DNA of 64,000 nt, taken from Hevea brasiliensis (taxonomy: Eukaryota; Streptophyta; Magnoliopsida; Malpighiales; Euphorbiaceae). This document shows positions 24,207 to 34,849 of the stretch, piece after piece; positions within the stretch are counted from its first letter, which is position 1, and each line of letters opens with the position of its first letter. The notes beneath the pieces were generated by a model. The model did no database searches, was not told where the DNA came from, and was given only the letters and a program-made list of their open reading frames with translations. Position numbers and translations under genes: made by a program. Where the stretch lies: positions 78,140,979 through 78,204,978 of the forward strand of contig NC_079501.1 in assembly GCF_030052815.1 (NCBI RefSeq), written 5' to 3'.

Positions 24207-27200
24207 TGTAACACCCCTATTTGTATAGCCTAGTATATTTCACTGTTCCGGTGACCGGAGTCGGTCCAGACAATTAAGGGGATTAGGACCACACTTGAGA
24301 CAACTAGATAAGCCACAAACACAAATAATTAGTAATTGTCAATTAGTTAAGTATAAATAAGAAAAACAGAACATAAGAGGTTAACGAGCTGAGAGTTACA
24401 GCGATGAGTGACCTTCTCGAGAAGGACTGCGAAGTCGATTTAAACTCAAATTTCGAACCGTAAAATGTGATGCTGCGGTCCTTAAGACTATTACAAACAC
24501 AGTGAAAAAGAGAAAATCACAAAAAAAAAATGTTAAGTAGGTCAAATAATTAGGTCAGAGATCCGGAAGAAATATTGAATTATTTACAAACCGGATCGAA
24601 CTGGCGAGAGGCAATTTGGTCAATTGACCTCGAGAGCTGACTCCTGACCTAACTGTCAAATAAAATAAAAAAAAAAAAAGAAAATTTCGGAGTCAGGAAT
24701 TAAATTAAAGAACTAATGAAAAAATAAATGAAAAAAAAAGAAGAAAAGTTGAAAGAGTAATGACATCATGTGGTGACATAAGCATGATGCAATAAATTTT
24801 TATTTTTAAAAATTGAAATTTTGGGATAATTTCTAACAATTAAAAGGCAAATTAAGAAAAGAAAAAATTTGGTCTTCCTTCTTATCTTCAAGCCGTCCAC
24901 TCTCTCTCTCCCATCTCTTTCATTTCCTTCATGAAACCTCCATTGAAGCCCACCTAAAGCTCTCTTAAACCCTGAATTTTGCCATGAAATCCCTACATCC
25001 CTTAACTAAAACTTGTGTTTGAGCTTTGATAAGAAGATTGGGAGTAAATAAATCAAGCAAAGTTAGAAGAATTGGAGATATAAATTCTGCTCACTTAAGG
25101 TAAGCTAATCCAACCTTTCCTTTTAGTATACATGATGGATTTAGGGTAAAAATGGATGAGATTATATGAAGAAATTGGAAAAAAATTACATGATTAGGAA
25201 GAGAAGGAATTTCGGCCAGCATGTGTGGGGGTATGATTTGCATGGTTTGATTGAATTAGAGGGGAATATGAACATCAAGTAGTTGAATGATTATGGTTAT
25301 ATGCTTTGAATTAGCTAAATACAATGAATTGGTGAACTAGGGTTTTGGATACTTAGGGTTTAGGAGTAAAAAATGTGAGAAATTGTGAAATGATGTGTTT
25401 GACCTAGTTTGAGGTGAGAAATGATCATTTGTAACCAAATGAAGTGTGTTGGAAGTGTTGGAATTGAGTTTAAATTCGGATTGAATGTGGTCATGCTGCT
25501 GGCAGCAGGACCAAGGTCCCTTTGAGGGACCAAAACTGAAAATTTACAAGTCCAATTGGGAATGAAAATAGACACAAAATGACACAATTTTCATTTAGGA
25601 ATCATGCCCAAAAAGTGACCAAAACCTAGTGAACAAATTGACCAAATCCGGATTTTCTCAGTCTAACCTGTACAAAAATGACCAAATAAACAGTATTTGT
25701 TCATTTGGCCATAACTTGAGTTAGGCAGGTCTAAATGACCTGAAATTTTACCAGTGGATAATTGAGATATAGACCTAAAACTTTCATGAGAACACAAACC
25801 CAAATTATGTCATTAACCAAGTCATTTGGCCACCCAAAGTTGGTAATCTAAAGCGCGAACGAGAATTTGCCTGTAAATCAGGTTAAGTCCAATCCGGCAG
25901 CCATGATTCAAATGGCTATAACTTGAGCTACAAAACTCCAATTGGAGTGATTCAAAAAGGAAAATAAATTTAAGACAATAGGGAACATTTTCTATGAAGA
26001 AAGTTTTGCCAAATTCTAACAGAAAAATGACTAATGAAATAGTGCAATTTAAGACACCAAAACTGAAAATTTGCAAATTTGCTTAAAAGACTTAGAATTT
26101 CAGTAAACAACCAAAACTAACAAATTTAGTGACCAAAATGTGGTATGTGGGTGAAGTTAGAATTCCCATACGTATTAAGCCTTAGAAAGTCAACAAATTG
26201 ACTTGAATAGTGTAGTGAATAGTAACCCCGAAACATAAAATTTAAAAAATGTCAAGTTGAGCACATTAGAGCTAGGTAAAAGTGAAATTAAATTTATTTT
26301 TGGATTTATGCTAAGTTATGATACTGAAACACTATGAAACTGTGTGTTTCAGTGGAAAAGAACACCGAGAAAGAACTCGAGGAATCGAGTCAAGGCCAAG
26401 AGGCGACTCGCTTAAGGTTTGTGCACAACGTAGAATTTATGTAAATTTTCTTCTGCATATTGTTTTGAATAATTTGAAACATTGAATTGTGACATCATTA
26501 TGATGAAGTATTTATGATGCTTTTGATTTAAATTGTTGAAAGTTATTTGTGTATATTTGAATTGGCAATGTTTAGTAAATTGTTAAGATAAGTTTTGAAA
26601 CCAGAGTGTCATGACCATATATTTGAACACCTTACTAGTATGACTAGTGGGGGTAATCAGTTTCAAATTTTGATTCCTTCTCTGGCTGAAGTGTTGAGGT
26701 GTGTGCCAGTAGAAGAAGAAATTAAATGGATATCCATATATTTGAGCTAGCTAGCCTTGTGATGTGACTTCTCCTTAGCCTCTGGCTATTGAGATTATAT
26801 TTGTTTCGAATGGCATAATATAACTGTGGGTTTTATGAAATTGGTTTTGACACTTCAAAATGAAATTATTTGGATTAAAAATCTCATAATTCATGTTTCG
26901 TGTTTAACTCTCATGCTCAGTCTAATTTTTGAATAAATGTGATTTAAATTCTGTATAAAGATTATTTTACCTAAATTAACTTGGAGGAGAGTAGTACAAC
27001 ATGACCTAGAAGCATTACACATTTCTGAGGATTTAACCCAAAATCGTTCAAAGTGGAGAAAGCGAATCCATATAGCCGACCCCAAATTTTTGGGATAAAG
27101 GCTTAGTTGAGTTGAGTTGAGTATAAAGATTATTTTAGTATGTTGTGCACCATTAAGTCCTAGTACTCAACGATGGCTGTTATTGCTGTCACAGATTTAG

Positions 27201-27916
27201 AGACTAGAGGAGCAGTAGAGTGAGCTGCTGAGGATTGTGGAGCAACTTACCTTGAAGTTATATCGGGTATATTTTATACCCTGACTATAAATATTTATTT
27301 TGATGCATGTAATGCACGTAAATGTATGGACATGTAAAATTGGTCTTGAGCAGCTTGTATAAAGCTTGTATAAAGTTTGTAATAAATTTTAGTTTGGATT
27401 TTTCTAATGTAAATTTTTAGTATGATGTATATAAATTGTTTTTATCTTTAATGAAATATGAATGGAAATATTTTATTTTAATTTGAATGAAATTGATTGA
27501 TAGTATCTTGATGATTACTGAATTTTTGGAAATTGAGAAATGATGATTGTTAAATTTTGAAACTTGGGAAATTGGTTGGGATTGTTGTGGAGTTGTTGAA
27601 ATTGTGGAGGTAAATTATTAGAAGTGCTTTTTACAGGTATTTGAAGAACTGTTTTCTCAAAATACAGACGACACTCTGTCGAAATTTTTATAAAATTTAG
27701 GGAAAAATAAAATGGGCAAAAAATTTTTAACTAGTTTTCAGTTTTGAATAAATAATTTTAATACCTATTAGAAAATGCTCAACACTTATAAAAGTAAGAA
27801 AATTGTTTTAAAATCCCTTGCAGGGTACTTAATGAGTTATCGGTAGGTGAAGTTCGGTAGTTCATTAGGTATTCTACGGGATCATGTTATGCTTTACAGA
27901 GGGGTAAGGTGTGACA
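24207..27916 (+). repeat. 3' LTR of gypsy-1, with a LINE insertion
   Basis: Starts TGTAACACCCCTATTTGTATAG and ends GGTAAGGTGTGACA, 3710 bp. The excess of 163 bp over the 5' LTR is almost wholly due to the 151-bp LINE tail at 26970-27120 and its 17-bp target duplication. Confidence 0.92.
26970..27120 (+). mobile_element. 5'-truncated RTE LINE 3' tail with 17-bp target duplication
   Basis: This 151-bp segment is present only in the 3' LTR. It is bounded by the perfect 17-bp repeat GTATAAAGATTATTTTA (26953-26969 and 27121-27137), which occurs once in the 5' LTR. It matches the last ~140 bp of the full LINE at 38696-41938: GGAGGAGAGTA, ATATAGCCGACCCCAA and GGGATAAAGGCTTAGTTGAG are shared or nearly so. 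It ends in (TTGAG)n, the short tandem tail typical of plant RTE LINEs. It is the relic of one target-primed insertion that stopped after the 3' tail. Confidence 0.93.
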
Positions 27917-28039
27917 ATTAACAATTAAATGAACATAGAATTTTATCCCTATTTACCTTAAATAACTTAAATAACTGTGTTATCTCAGGTCTAAAGATTA
28001 TATGCACTGATATGATATATGACAATGCATTGACAAGAG

Positions 28040-30145
28040 TATTAGTAATATGCCCTAGAGCATATCATTTTGTATGTATCTAGTGCACATTTTGTTAATA
28101 AAGGGCAGTTTCACTTTTCCGTTTACATAATATATTTATGTGTAATAGAAAAGGTCCATTGATATTTTGTTAGAAATTCTATTCTTAAGTTGTTAAGAAT
28201 ATGAGTGATAGTATTTCTAGCCCAAAGTATTATAAATTAGTTCACAATCGAGGATACTTCACAATAAGGATATGACTTATCCAGAAAGATTATAATCATA
28301 TTTGTTCCCAATTTATTTATATGAGATATAAATAAGTTGGAATGGTGAGTCTCATGCCATATAACAGACATGATAGGCACTTATATATGATAAGTAGGCC
28401 GAACCAGTGACACTTATGACAAACACGTGGAGTTTACTCTTATCAATGTATTGTCATAAATCATATCAGTGCATATAATCTTTAGACCTGAGATAACACA
28501 TTTATCTTGTATATAGGTGGTTTGAGTTTGATACTGCTTTTATACTTGTACTGTGTATGGGTATATGGGCATGTGTTAGCTCCTACAAATTATATATGGA
28601 GGTAGGTGTTGATCAAGATGGAATCTTTTACCCTAAGTAAATAGGGATAAAATCCTATGTTCATTTAATTGTTCTTGATGTTTCAAGTTCCAGACCAGGA
28701 CAAACAGATTTAATCAGAAAAGAGTTCCTGATAAGAAAATCTTATTAATCAAGAACTGGAATTAAAAGAGAACATAATGTTCATAGCAATTGGAGTTTGA
28801 CATTAACCATGGCTCCAGCTGGGATTGGGATTTTGTAACAGAGAGATTTTAGTACTTGGTAACATATGATTATAGGTTCATTTAAGGTATTCCTTATTAC
28901 TGATTGAGTAACCATGGCATGCTATGCTAGGTGTTAACCATGGTCTATGAGGTGCCTAAAATGATTTAGAGAAATCATTTATAGTAAGAAAGAGTTCTGA
29001 TGATATTAAGAGTTGATATCATATCTCATTGCCAATTAGTGATGAGCCTAGTGAGTCACACACATACACAAGATAATCATCAAGTTAAAAGTGATTTAAT
29101 TGATTAATTAAAGAGTTTAATTGATTAATTAAATAGGTTTGGTTTACAATAAAATTGCAAAGTCCCTAGCATGGCTTGAAACCAAATCTAGATTATTGGA
29201 TGTATAGTACAAGTTAAATTTATATTTAAAGTGTCTAAATATGAATTTAATTGTGAGAAATTAATTATTGGAGATTAATTAATTAATTTATATTTGATAT
29301 AAATTGATTAGAAGAAGAGAAATAATGATTTTGGGTTGAGAACTCAAAATTACAACACAAGGGTAATTAGGTCATTTCACAGGGTGACATGGGGCACCAT
29401 GAGATGGTGACACATGGCACCATATAAGTTTGTCATTTTTCTTTCCATCATGCAAGGTGATCAAAGTCAAGATTAAGTTTAGCTTTGACACTTGGCTTAG
29501 TGTGATTAGGTCAATTAAAAATAAGATGCAATAAGGTGATGACATGTGGCAAGGGTTTTAAGTGATGACCTAATTATAAAAAGGAAAAGAAAGAAAAACA
29601 AAATACACACTTCTTTCTCCACAAGGTGCCGCCACCTTTGGCTCCCTCTCCTCTTCTTCTTCTTCTCTCATCAATTCCAAGAGAATTGCCCAAATTCTTT
29701 TGAATTAAAATTGCTAGAAATTATTTCTAGTGTTCTATACACATCTACAACCTCTCTAAAGGCAAATCCCTAATTTCTAATTGGTTAGCAAGGCTTGAAA
29801 AGCTGGTTTAGTGGCTACTATTGGTGATCTTGGTGTGGACAAGCTAGAGGGACAACTCTTGGGGTCCTAGGTGCTTCACAAAGGTACCAATTACATCTAC
29901 AGTGCATCAAAAGGTTAGTGCACATATTATTCTTATGATGTAGGCTTCTAATGAATTAATTTGTTAATTCAAAAATCTTAAATGGCAAATGTAGATCCTA
30001 ATACATATTAAAAGTGTTTTAATATGCAATTGAACATTGAAATCAATTAAGCACATAATGGATATGGCATGATGCATGAAACCCTAGAAGAAAAATTTTG
30101 AATTCAATGTTCTAATTCACCTACCAACATACTTCCGCTCCTTTA
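28040..30145 (+). repeat. Family-A LTR (forward copy) inside the reversed family-A LTR
   Basis: Begins TATTAGTAATATGCCCTAG, where the other forward copy has TGTTAG, and ends TTCCGCTCCTTTA; about 2106 bp. It interrupts the reversed copy: left flank ACAAGAG and right flank GAGAGTAAACTCC correspond to the continuous GACAAGAGTAAACTCC seen at about 937-951. The target duplication is AAGAG/GAGAG with one change. The copy is collinear with 11227-13346 and non-coding. It is probably a solo LTR. Confidence 0.78.
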
Positions 30146-30394
30146 GAGAGTAAACTCCACGTGCTTGTTATAAGTGTCACTGGTTCGGCCTACTTATCAT
30201 ATATAAGTGCTTATCATGTTTGTTATGTGGCATGAGACTCACCACTCCAACTTATTTATATCTCATATTAATACTTTGGGAACAAACATTATTGCAATCT
30301 TTCTGGATAAGTCATGTCCTTTGTGGAGTATCCTCGATTGTGAACCAATTTATGATACTTTGTGCTAGAAATACTGTTACTCATATTCTTAACA

Positions 30395-30735
30395 GATGAA
30401 ACTATGCATGAAATTCATGAGGCATACACAAGCATATTTGACATTGATTCTTTGCATACCATTCCATTCAATTTAGGCACAATTGATGAGCCATGTAACA
30501 TATTGTTAGCAGCAGACCTAACCCTTGATGAGAGGAAAGATTTTGAGAGAATTTTGAAAAAACATGAGAAAGTATTTGCTTGGTCTTATGACGATATGCC
30601 TGGGACAGGTAGGAGCATAGTGGAGCACCACATTCCCATGTACCCTGATGCTAAGCCTGTCAAGTAGAAATTCCTGTGCCCAAGAGCAAAGTGGGCAGAC
30701 AAGGTTAGAGAATAGGTCACTAAATAGGTGAATGG
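30395..30735 (+). pseudogene. Tat reverse transcriptase, N-terminal remnant
   Basis: Open from 30362 (its first codons are LTR-derived) to the TAG at 30665. It reads ETMHEIHEAYTSIFDIDSLH, LTLDERKDFERILKKHEKVF and AWSYDDMPGTGRSIVEHHIP, the conserved lead-in of Tat RT domains. The frame continues with stops to about 30735 (PRAKWADKVRE). The catalytic palm, RNase H and the first part of integrase are absent: the next recognisable phrase is already inside integrase. This indicates an internal deletion of roughly 2 kb or more. Confidence 0.78.
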
Positions 30736-31376
30736 TGTACAATTTTAGGCTGAGACTAGAGAGCTTTTACAGAAATATGGAGTGGAGCATCATAAGTCCT
30801 CACCATATAGGCCACAAGCTAATGGTGCAGTAGAGGCAGCTAATAAGAATTTGAAAAGGATCTTGAGCAAAATGACACAAACCTACAGGGATTGGGTAGA
30901 CAAACTACCCTTGGCATTGTGGGGGCACAGGATGACTGAGTGATACTTAACAGGGGCTACTCTTTATTATGAATGAAAGAGGCTGTGTTGCCGATAGAGA
31001 TGGAAGTCAAATCTTTAAGGGTGACACTTAAAGCCAAAATTCTTGATTATGCATGAAAGAGGGATAGGTAAGAATAACTAGCATTATTAGATGAAGCTAG
31101 ACTTAAGTTTATGTTTCATACTCAGCTTTATTAGAGAAGGATAGCTCATGCCTATAATATATGAGTAAAGCCTTTAAAGATTTGAGTGGGAGATTTGGCG
31201 CTGAAATAATCTAAAGTTGTTCTACCTGATCCTAGGGAAAAGTTCAGACGAAACTAGGAAGGATCGTATCTTGTCAAGAAACTGTTACCTAAGGGTGTTG
31301 TGAAGCTATCTGATATGGAAGGCAATGAGTTTATGGAGCCAATCAATAGGGACAGGCTTAGGAAATACTTTCTCTA
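30736..31376 (+). pseudogene. Tat integrase, C-terminal half remnant
   Basis: Starts at NGVQF (from the second catalytic Asp region) and reads ETRELLQKYGVEHHKSSPYR and PQANGAVEAANKNLKRIL, which carry the third catalytic acidic residue. It then shows WVDKLPLALWGHRMTE and ends with LSDMEGNEFMEPINRDRLRK at TAA 31376. Stops are frequent (30950 on), and several replace expected Trp, Arg or Gln codons. The protein would join element cDNA to the chromosome; this copy cannot. Confidence 0.78.
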
Positions 31377-31399
31377 AAGAAAAATAAAAGAAAAATAGA

Positions 31400-31625
31400 A
31401 CCATAAAAAAACCTATTACGTGAAAAACCCGAAAGGGCTGCTTAGACAAAAATTAGGGATAATGAAAAATGATCCTCGCTAAGTGGAAAACTCGAAAGGG
31501 CCGCTTAAGAAATAATTATAGGTAATAAAGCCTGCTAAATTGAAAACTGAAAAGGCAGCTTAGGCAACAATAAAGGCATGTGAGAATAAAATATTTAGTT
31601 GGAAAACTTGTAAAGGCTAGCTAAT
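31400..31625 (+). repeat. Four degenerate tandem units downstream of Tat pol
   Basis: Each unit of 55-60 bp contains the theme CTAAGTGGAAAACTCGAAAGG, then GGCCGCTTAAG, then an A-rich spacer. Variants occur at about 31412, 31475, 31530 and 31595. Such 'AAA-ACC-GAAA-GGGC-GCTTAG' arrays right after pol are, in my knowledge, a common feature of Tat/Ogre-type elements. Related but more eroded phrases reappear at 33660-33810 (AGGCAGTCCAAGCAACAATTA). Confidence 0.7.
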
Positions 31626-32264
31626 AACAAGAGTACAGTATGCTGCTACTAATATGATACCAATCTTGCTTAAGTCTGAATGTAGTGGCATGATATAGAA
31701 TTACAAGAATGACATAAACAGTTCTAAAAATAGATTCATAACATAGATAAGTCTTAATAAAAAAAAACATTCATTCATGTTTTAGTTTCATTCATTATTG
31801 TTTTAGTGATAGAATTGTTTCTTCTTTATGTTGTGCTATCTACTGTTTTTTGTGCTTCTTAAATGCAGATGATGAAGATTCTTCCCTGGATTGCCTCAAA
31901 AAGTAAGCATCCTGATCAATGAGGGAGGCCCATCTCTTATACTTATCACTGGTGCTCTGATGAGCTGAAGACTCGATCTGGTACTCAATGGTACAGCAAG
32001 GCCAAATGTACTCCCAATGCTCAAGGAACTGTCTGGACAATGGACCTCCCTGGAACTCAGGAATCAGCAATAAGATGTCCCGTCGGCATCCAAACTACTT
32101 ATAGAGATGGTCAGGAGTATCGAAAGTAGAGAAATGCAAACTTGCAAGTGGTAGGTATGGGACATATGTACGGGTAGTGACATGAATAATATGGCACCAA
32201 GGGCACATCCACTAGATGGTTGCATTAGGGAGGGTCCCAATCCATTAAACCCTTCTATCATAAG

Positions 32265-33481
32265 TAGGGGTGTGCAAATGATCGGTTTGGTTCCAAATAG
32301 AATCGAACCAAATAAATTGAAAACCAAAGCTAAGGATTTTTAAAGACGGAATTGAATCAAACATTAAGATGGAACTAAACCAAAATAACTGACTTAATTC
32401 GGTTCAGTTCGATTCAGAATTGATTAAACTGAACTTTCCAAAAATTCAACATCACACACACTTTACACACATAAATTCCATCCCAGCAACTCAAAAATCT
32501 CAAACAATTTAAACAGGAATAAGAACAAACCTCAAATCCAACACTACAACAGCAAATTAAAGACTTTCAAATCAAGTTCCTAAATCCTAAATACTCAAAG
32601 TCTCAAACAATCTCATGAACAAAACACAATAATCAATTTCAATCTTCTAGATGCAAGAATAGAATTCCAGATGTAGTACCCATTAATCAATTTATTGAAA
32701 AAAAAAAACTAAAAATTACACAAAATTTCAATAACAAATTTTGCAACACCTTTTACAATTTGCCTACATTTTGCAAGAAATTACAAATTCTCACAAAATG
32801 CCCATATTTTGCAATACCTATTACAAAAACAATACCTAGCAAAATACATCAAACTTCTATAAAAAAAAAAAAAAATCAAACCTACATGAGAAACCGAAGG
32901 AACTTGAGCAATAGCAGATTTTCTTCTTTGCTTTAGTCATCTCCCTTCTGCTCTAGCACAAAAGATGATGAAGAAGAAGTCTATAAACAATAGCAACAGC
33001 GACATGTGAGTTAATGAGTGGTGATCGACTAAATCTCATACTACAAAGTGACATGCAAGGCAAAGGGGTGACTCCATTGACAAGTTGTAAGGCCATGAAT
33101 ATGATGAGAATATGAGATGGCAATGTTACATGAAGAAAAAAGAAGAAGAAGAAGCAGGAGAGAGGTCAGAGGAGGAAAGGACGGTAACGAGAGGGAATAA
33201 GGATAGATGACTATATTTAGGCTTAGGGTTATGTTTTTATCTCTTGGGCTTGGCTTGGACAAGGGCCTGTATATGTAAAGGTTAAACTTTTGGGCTTTAA
33301 ATTTTGGTTTATTTAATTTTATCGGTTATAACCAAAAATCAAACTGGACTGACCGAAAATCAAAATTCACCTAAATATACTAACCGAATTGAAACCAAAA
33401 ACTGAATAACCAAACCATTTGAATCGAAATCAATCAATTTGGTTTGGTTTCTCAATTCAAACTGAGAAATGCTTAACCCTA
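32265..33481. mobile_element. Non-autonomous hAT-like element, 1.2 kb
   Basis: The left end TAGGGGTGTGCAAATGATCGG and the right end (reverse complement TAGGGTTAAGCATTTCTCAG) form short imperfect terminal inverted repeats. The flanks ATCATAAG (32257-32264) and GTCATAAG (33482-33489) are an 8-bp target duplication with one change, the hAT length. The ends are rich in GGTTTGGTT / AACCAAACC phrases, as in many plant non-autonomous hAT families. No transposase is encoded. Confidence 0.75.
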
Positions 33482-33599
33482 GTCATAAGAATCTACCGAT
33501 CTAAAATCATGCGAGCCAGGTGATGCTTTGGTGAATACCTAGCAGGGTCTACAGAAGGAGGGGCAAGCAAACAAAATTTCTCCTATAGCCATACCTATA

Positions 33600-33603
<4 letters not shown>

Positions 33604-33655
<52 letters not shown>
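33604..33655. repeat. (AG)n microsatellite, about 26 repeats
   Basis: An uninterrupted AG dinucleotide run just left of the eroded Tat 3' repeats. Confidence 0.97.
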
Positions 33656-33657
<2 letters not shown>

Positions 33658-34849
33658 CATTAGGCATTTAGGCGATATAAGCAAAAGTTAAAGCAAAAGT
33701 AAAAAAATAATAGTGTTCTCTAATAAAGGGCAGTCTAGGCAAAAGTTAGAGCAAAAAAGCCTATTAGGCTAAAAACTTAATTTTTAGGCAGTCCAAGCAA
33801 CAATTAAGGCAAAACATAACAAAAAGAAAAAGAAAATAAAGGTATGGTTACCTGAAGGAGAATCAAGCTCCCAGTCAGGCGATTTGATTTGCTTAACTTC
33901 AAAGTTGTGTAAGCCTATGAGTGTTTTGGCCACGATAACAGTCATTGGTGAATGCCATTATTCCATTTGAGACACCATGCCCATGATGGAATAATATCCA
34001 TTACCATTTTCAGAGACCAGAAGATACTAGGCAAGCAGATAGAAGCAAAAGACCCAGTTCCATGCTTTCATAGAATGATCAATGGAGGCACACCCTGGAA
34101 TCAAGGAATATAAAATGGCAGACTTGTTTATTACGAACAAACTAGCACTAGCAGGGCTCAAATTAAATAATGCAACCATCTCATTGAGAAAATGCAAGTT
34201 GAGAGATGGAATCACCATGGGTGTAATGGAAGAAGATGGGATCCCCAAAATGGCTTTAAATTCTTCCACTAAAGGAGAAATTTCCTTCCCATTGGAGCAA
34301 AAAACATGATCTTTTAAACACCATAAGCTTGCTGCAGCATGGAGGAAGGCATAGTTGAGGTTGATGTTAAAAAGATAACGAAGTTCTCCTAGCTTGGTCC
34401 AAGCTAGATCTTCCCATTTTTTAGTATTTATGGAAGAAATTAGAGGTTTTAGGAGTTTATGGGTTTGTTCAGTCATGTTAGGATGAAAAATAGAAGAAGC
34501 GAAAGCTTTAGGAGTTTTTGAAATGGGTTTGAGGTGAGAAAGACAGAGTTGGGCTGCCTTTTAAACCCAGACCTCAACATGCGTGCACATTTGAGGACCT
34601 ACGCATAACAGTAACCCACTTGTGCATGCAGATCCTGGCAAGGTAGGGTAAAGGCCAAATTTCAAGTAGTCTTGGGTATTTTGTTGTTAATTATGTATGT
34701 ATTCAGTTGCTAATGATGTATTTTCACATATGCACTTAAAAAAAAAAAGAAAAAAGCAAACCATTCGATCACTTGTATGAAGTTTCATTATTCCAAAATT
34801 ATTCGAAAACAAAATAACACGTGCAGCAATGTAGCAAAAAAACAAATAC

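Larger units (their letters stand above)
15798..27916 (+). mobile_element. gypsy-1: complete but inactive Tekay/Del-like chromovirus
   Basis: A full-length Ty3/gypsy element of 12.1 kb, inserted in the reversed family-A LTR with the perfect 5-bp target duplication ATTAA (15793-15797 and 27917-27921). The order is 5' LTR, Met primer site, gag-pol with zinc knuckle, protease, RT, RNase H, integrase and a C-terminal chromodomain-like region, polypurine tract, 3' LTR. LTRs over 3.5 kb and integrase followed by GPY/F and chromodomain sequence place it with the Tekay (Del) chromoviruses. By eye the LTRs differ at roughly 2-4% of positions. About nine premature stops and two frameshifts make it inactive. 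Confidence 0.92.
14303..30394 (-). repeat. Family-A LTR in reverse orientation, itself interrupted by two elements
   Basis: On the minus strand this copy starts TGTTAAGAATATGAGTAAC (at 30394) and ends CCAAGCCTTCA (at 14303). Flanks are GATGG on the left and GATGA on the right, a 5-bp target duplication with one change, and the Tat reading frame continues across it. The LTR itself totals about 1.86 kb in three segments: 14303-15797, 27922-28039 and 30151-30394. They are separated by gypsy-1 and by the forward family-A copy. It lacks the first 140 or so bases present in the other copies. It is non-coding and probably a solo LTR. Confidence 0.8.
10020..31380 (+). mobile_element. Decayed Tat-lineage Ty3/gypsy element hosting a nest of later insertions
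   Basis: Plus-strand remnants occur in gag-pol order: gag (10020-11030), aspartic protease (11033-11226 and 13347-13600), a linker, the N-terminal part of RT (30395-30735) and the second half of integrase (30736-31376). They are separated by two large insertions whose removal leaves the frame continuous. Diagnostic phrases are the gag stretch CHYHQMVRHTTDN, the protease phrase LLLGRPWYHPLGGVPST, RT KVFAWSYDDMPG and integrase SSPYRPQANGAVEAANKNLK, all characteristic of the Tat/Ogre/Retand branch. The region between the middle of RT and the core of integrase is missing. Neither LTR could be identified with confidence. Numerous stops make it inactive. Confidence 0.8.
31840..34476 (-). pseudogene. 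Antisense DUF7745-like gene downstream of Tat pol, split by a hAT-like element
   Basis: On the minus strand a 149-codon frame (34476-34027) starts MTEQTHKLLKPLIS. It contains KKWEDLAWTKLGELRYLFNI and FCSNGKEISPLVEEFKAILG, the pattern 'F..g..eisPt.eEf..lLg.P' of the plant DUF7745 / mobile-domain-like family. Reading continues with LARYLLVSENGNGYYSIM-like sequence to about 33860. After a 1.2-kb hAT-like insertion, the C-terminal part continues at 32260-31840 (LLIPEFQGGPLSRQFLEHWE). It runs opposite to the Tat element. Extra antisense ORFs near the 3' side of pol are known for Tat/Athila elements, so it is probably part of that element rather than a host gene. Function is unknown. Confidence 0.6.

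Noticed and set aside
31400..31625. CRISPR-like regular repeats
   Set aside because: Units are degenerate, spacers are A-rich and similar, and the array belongs to the Tat 3' region of a plant genome.
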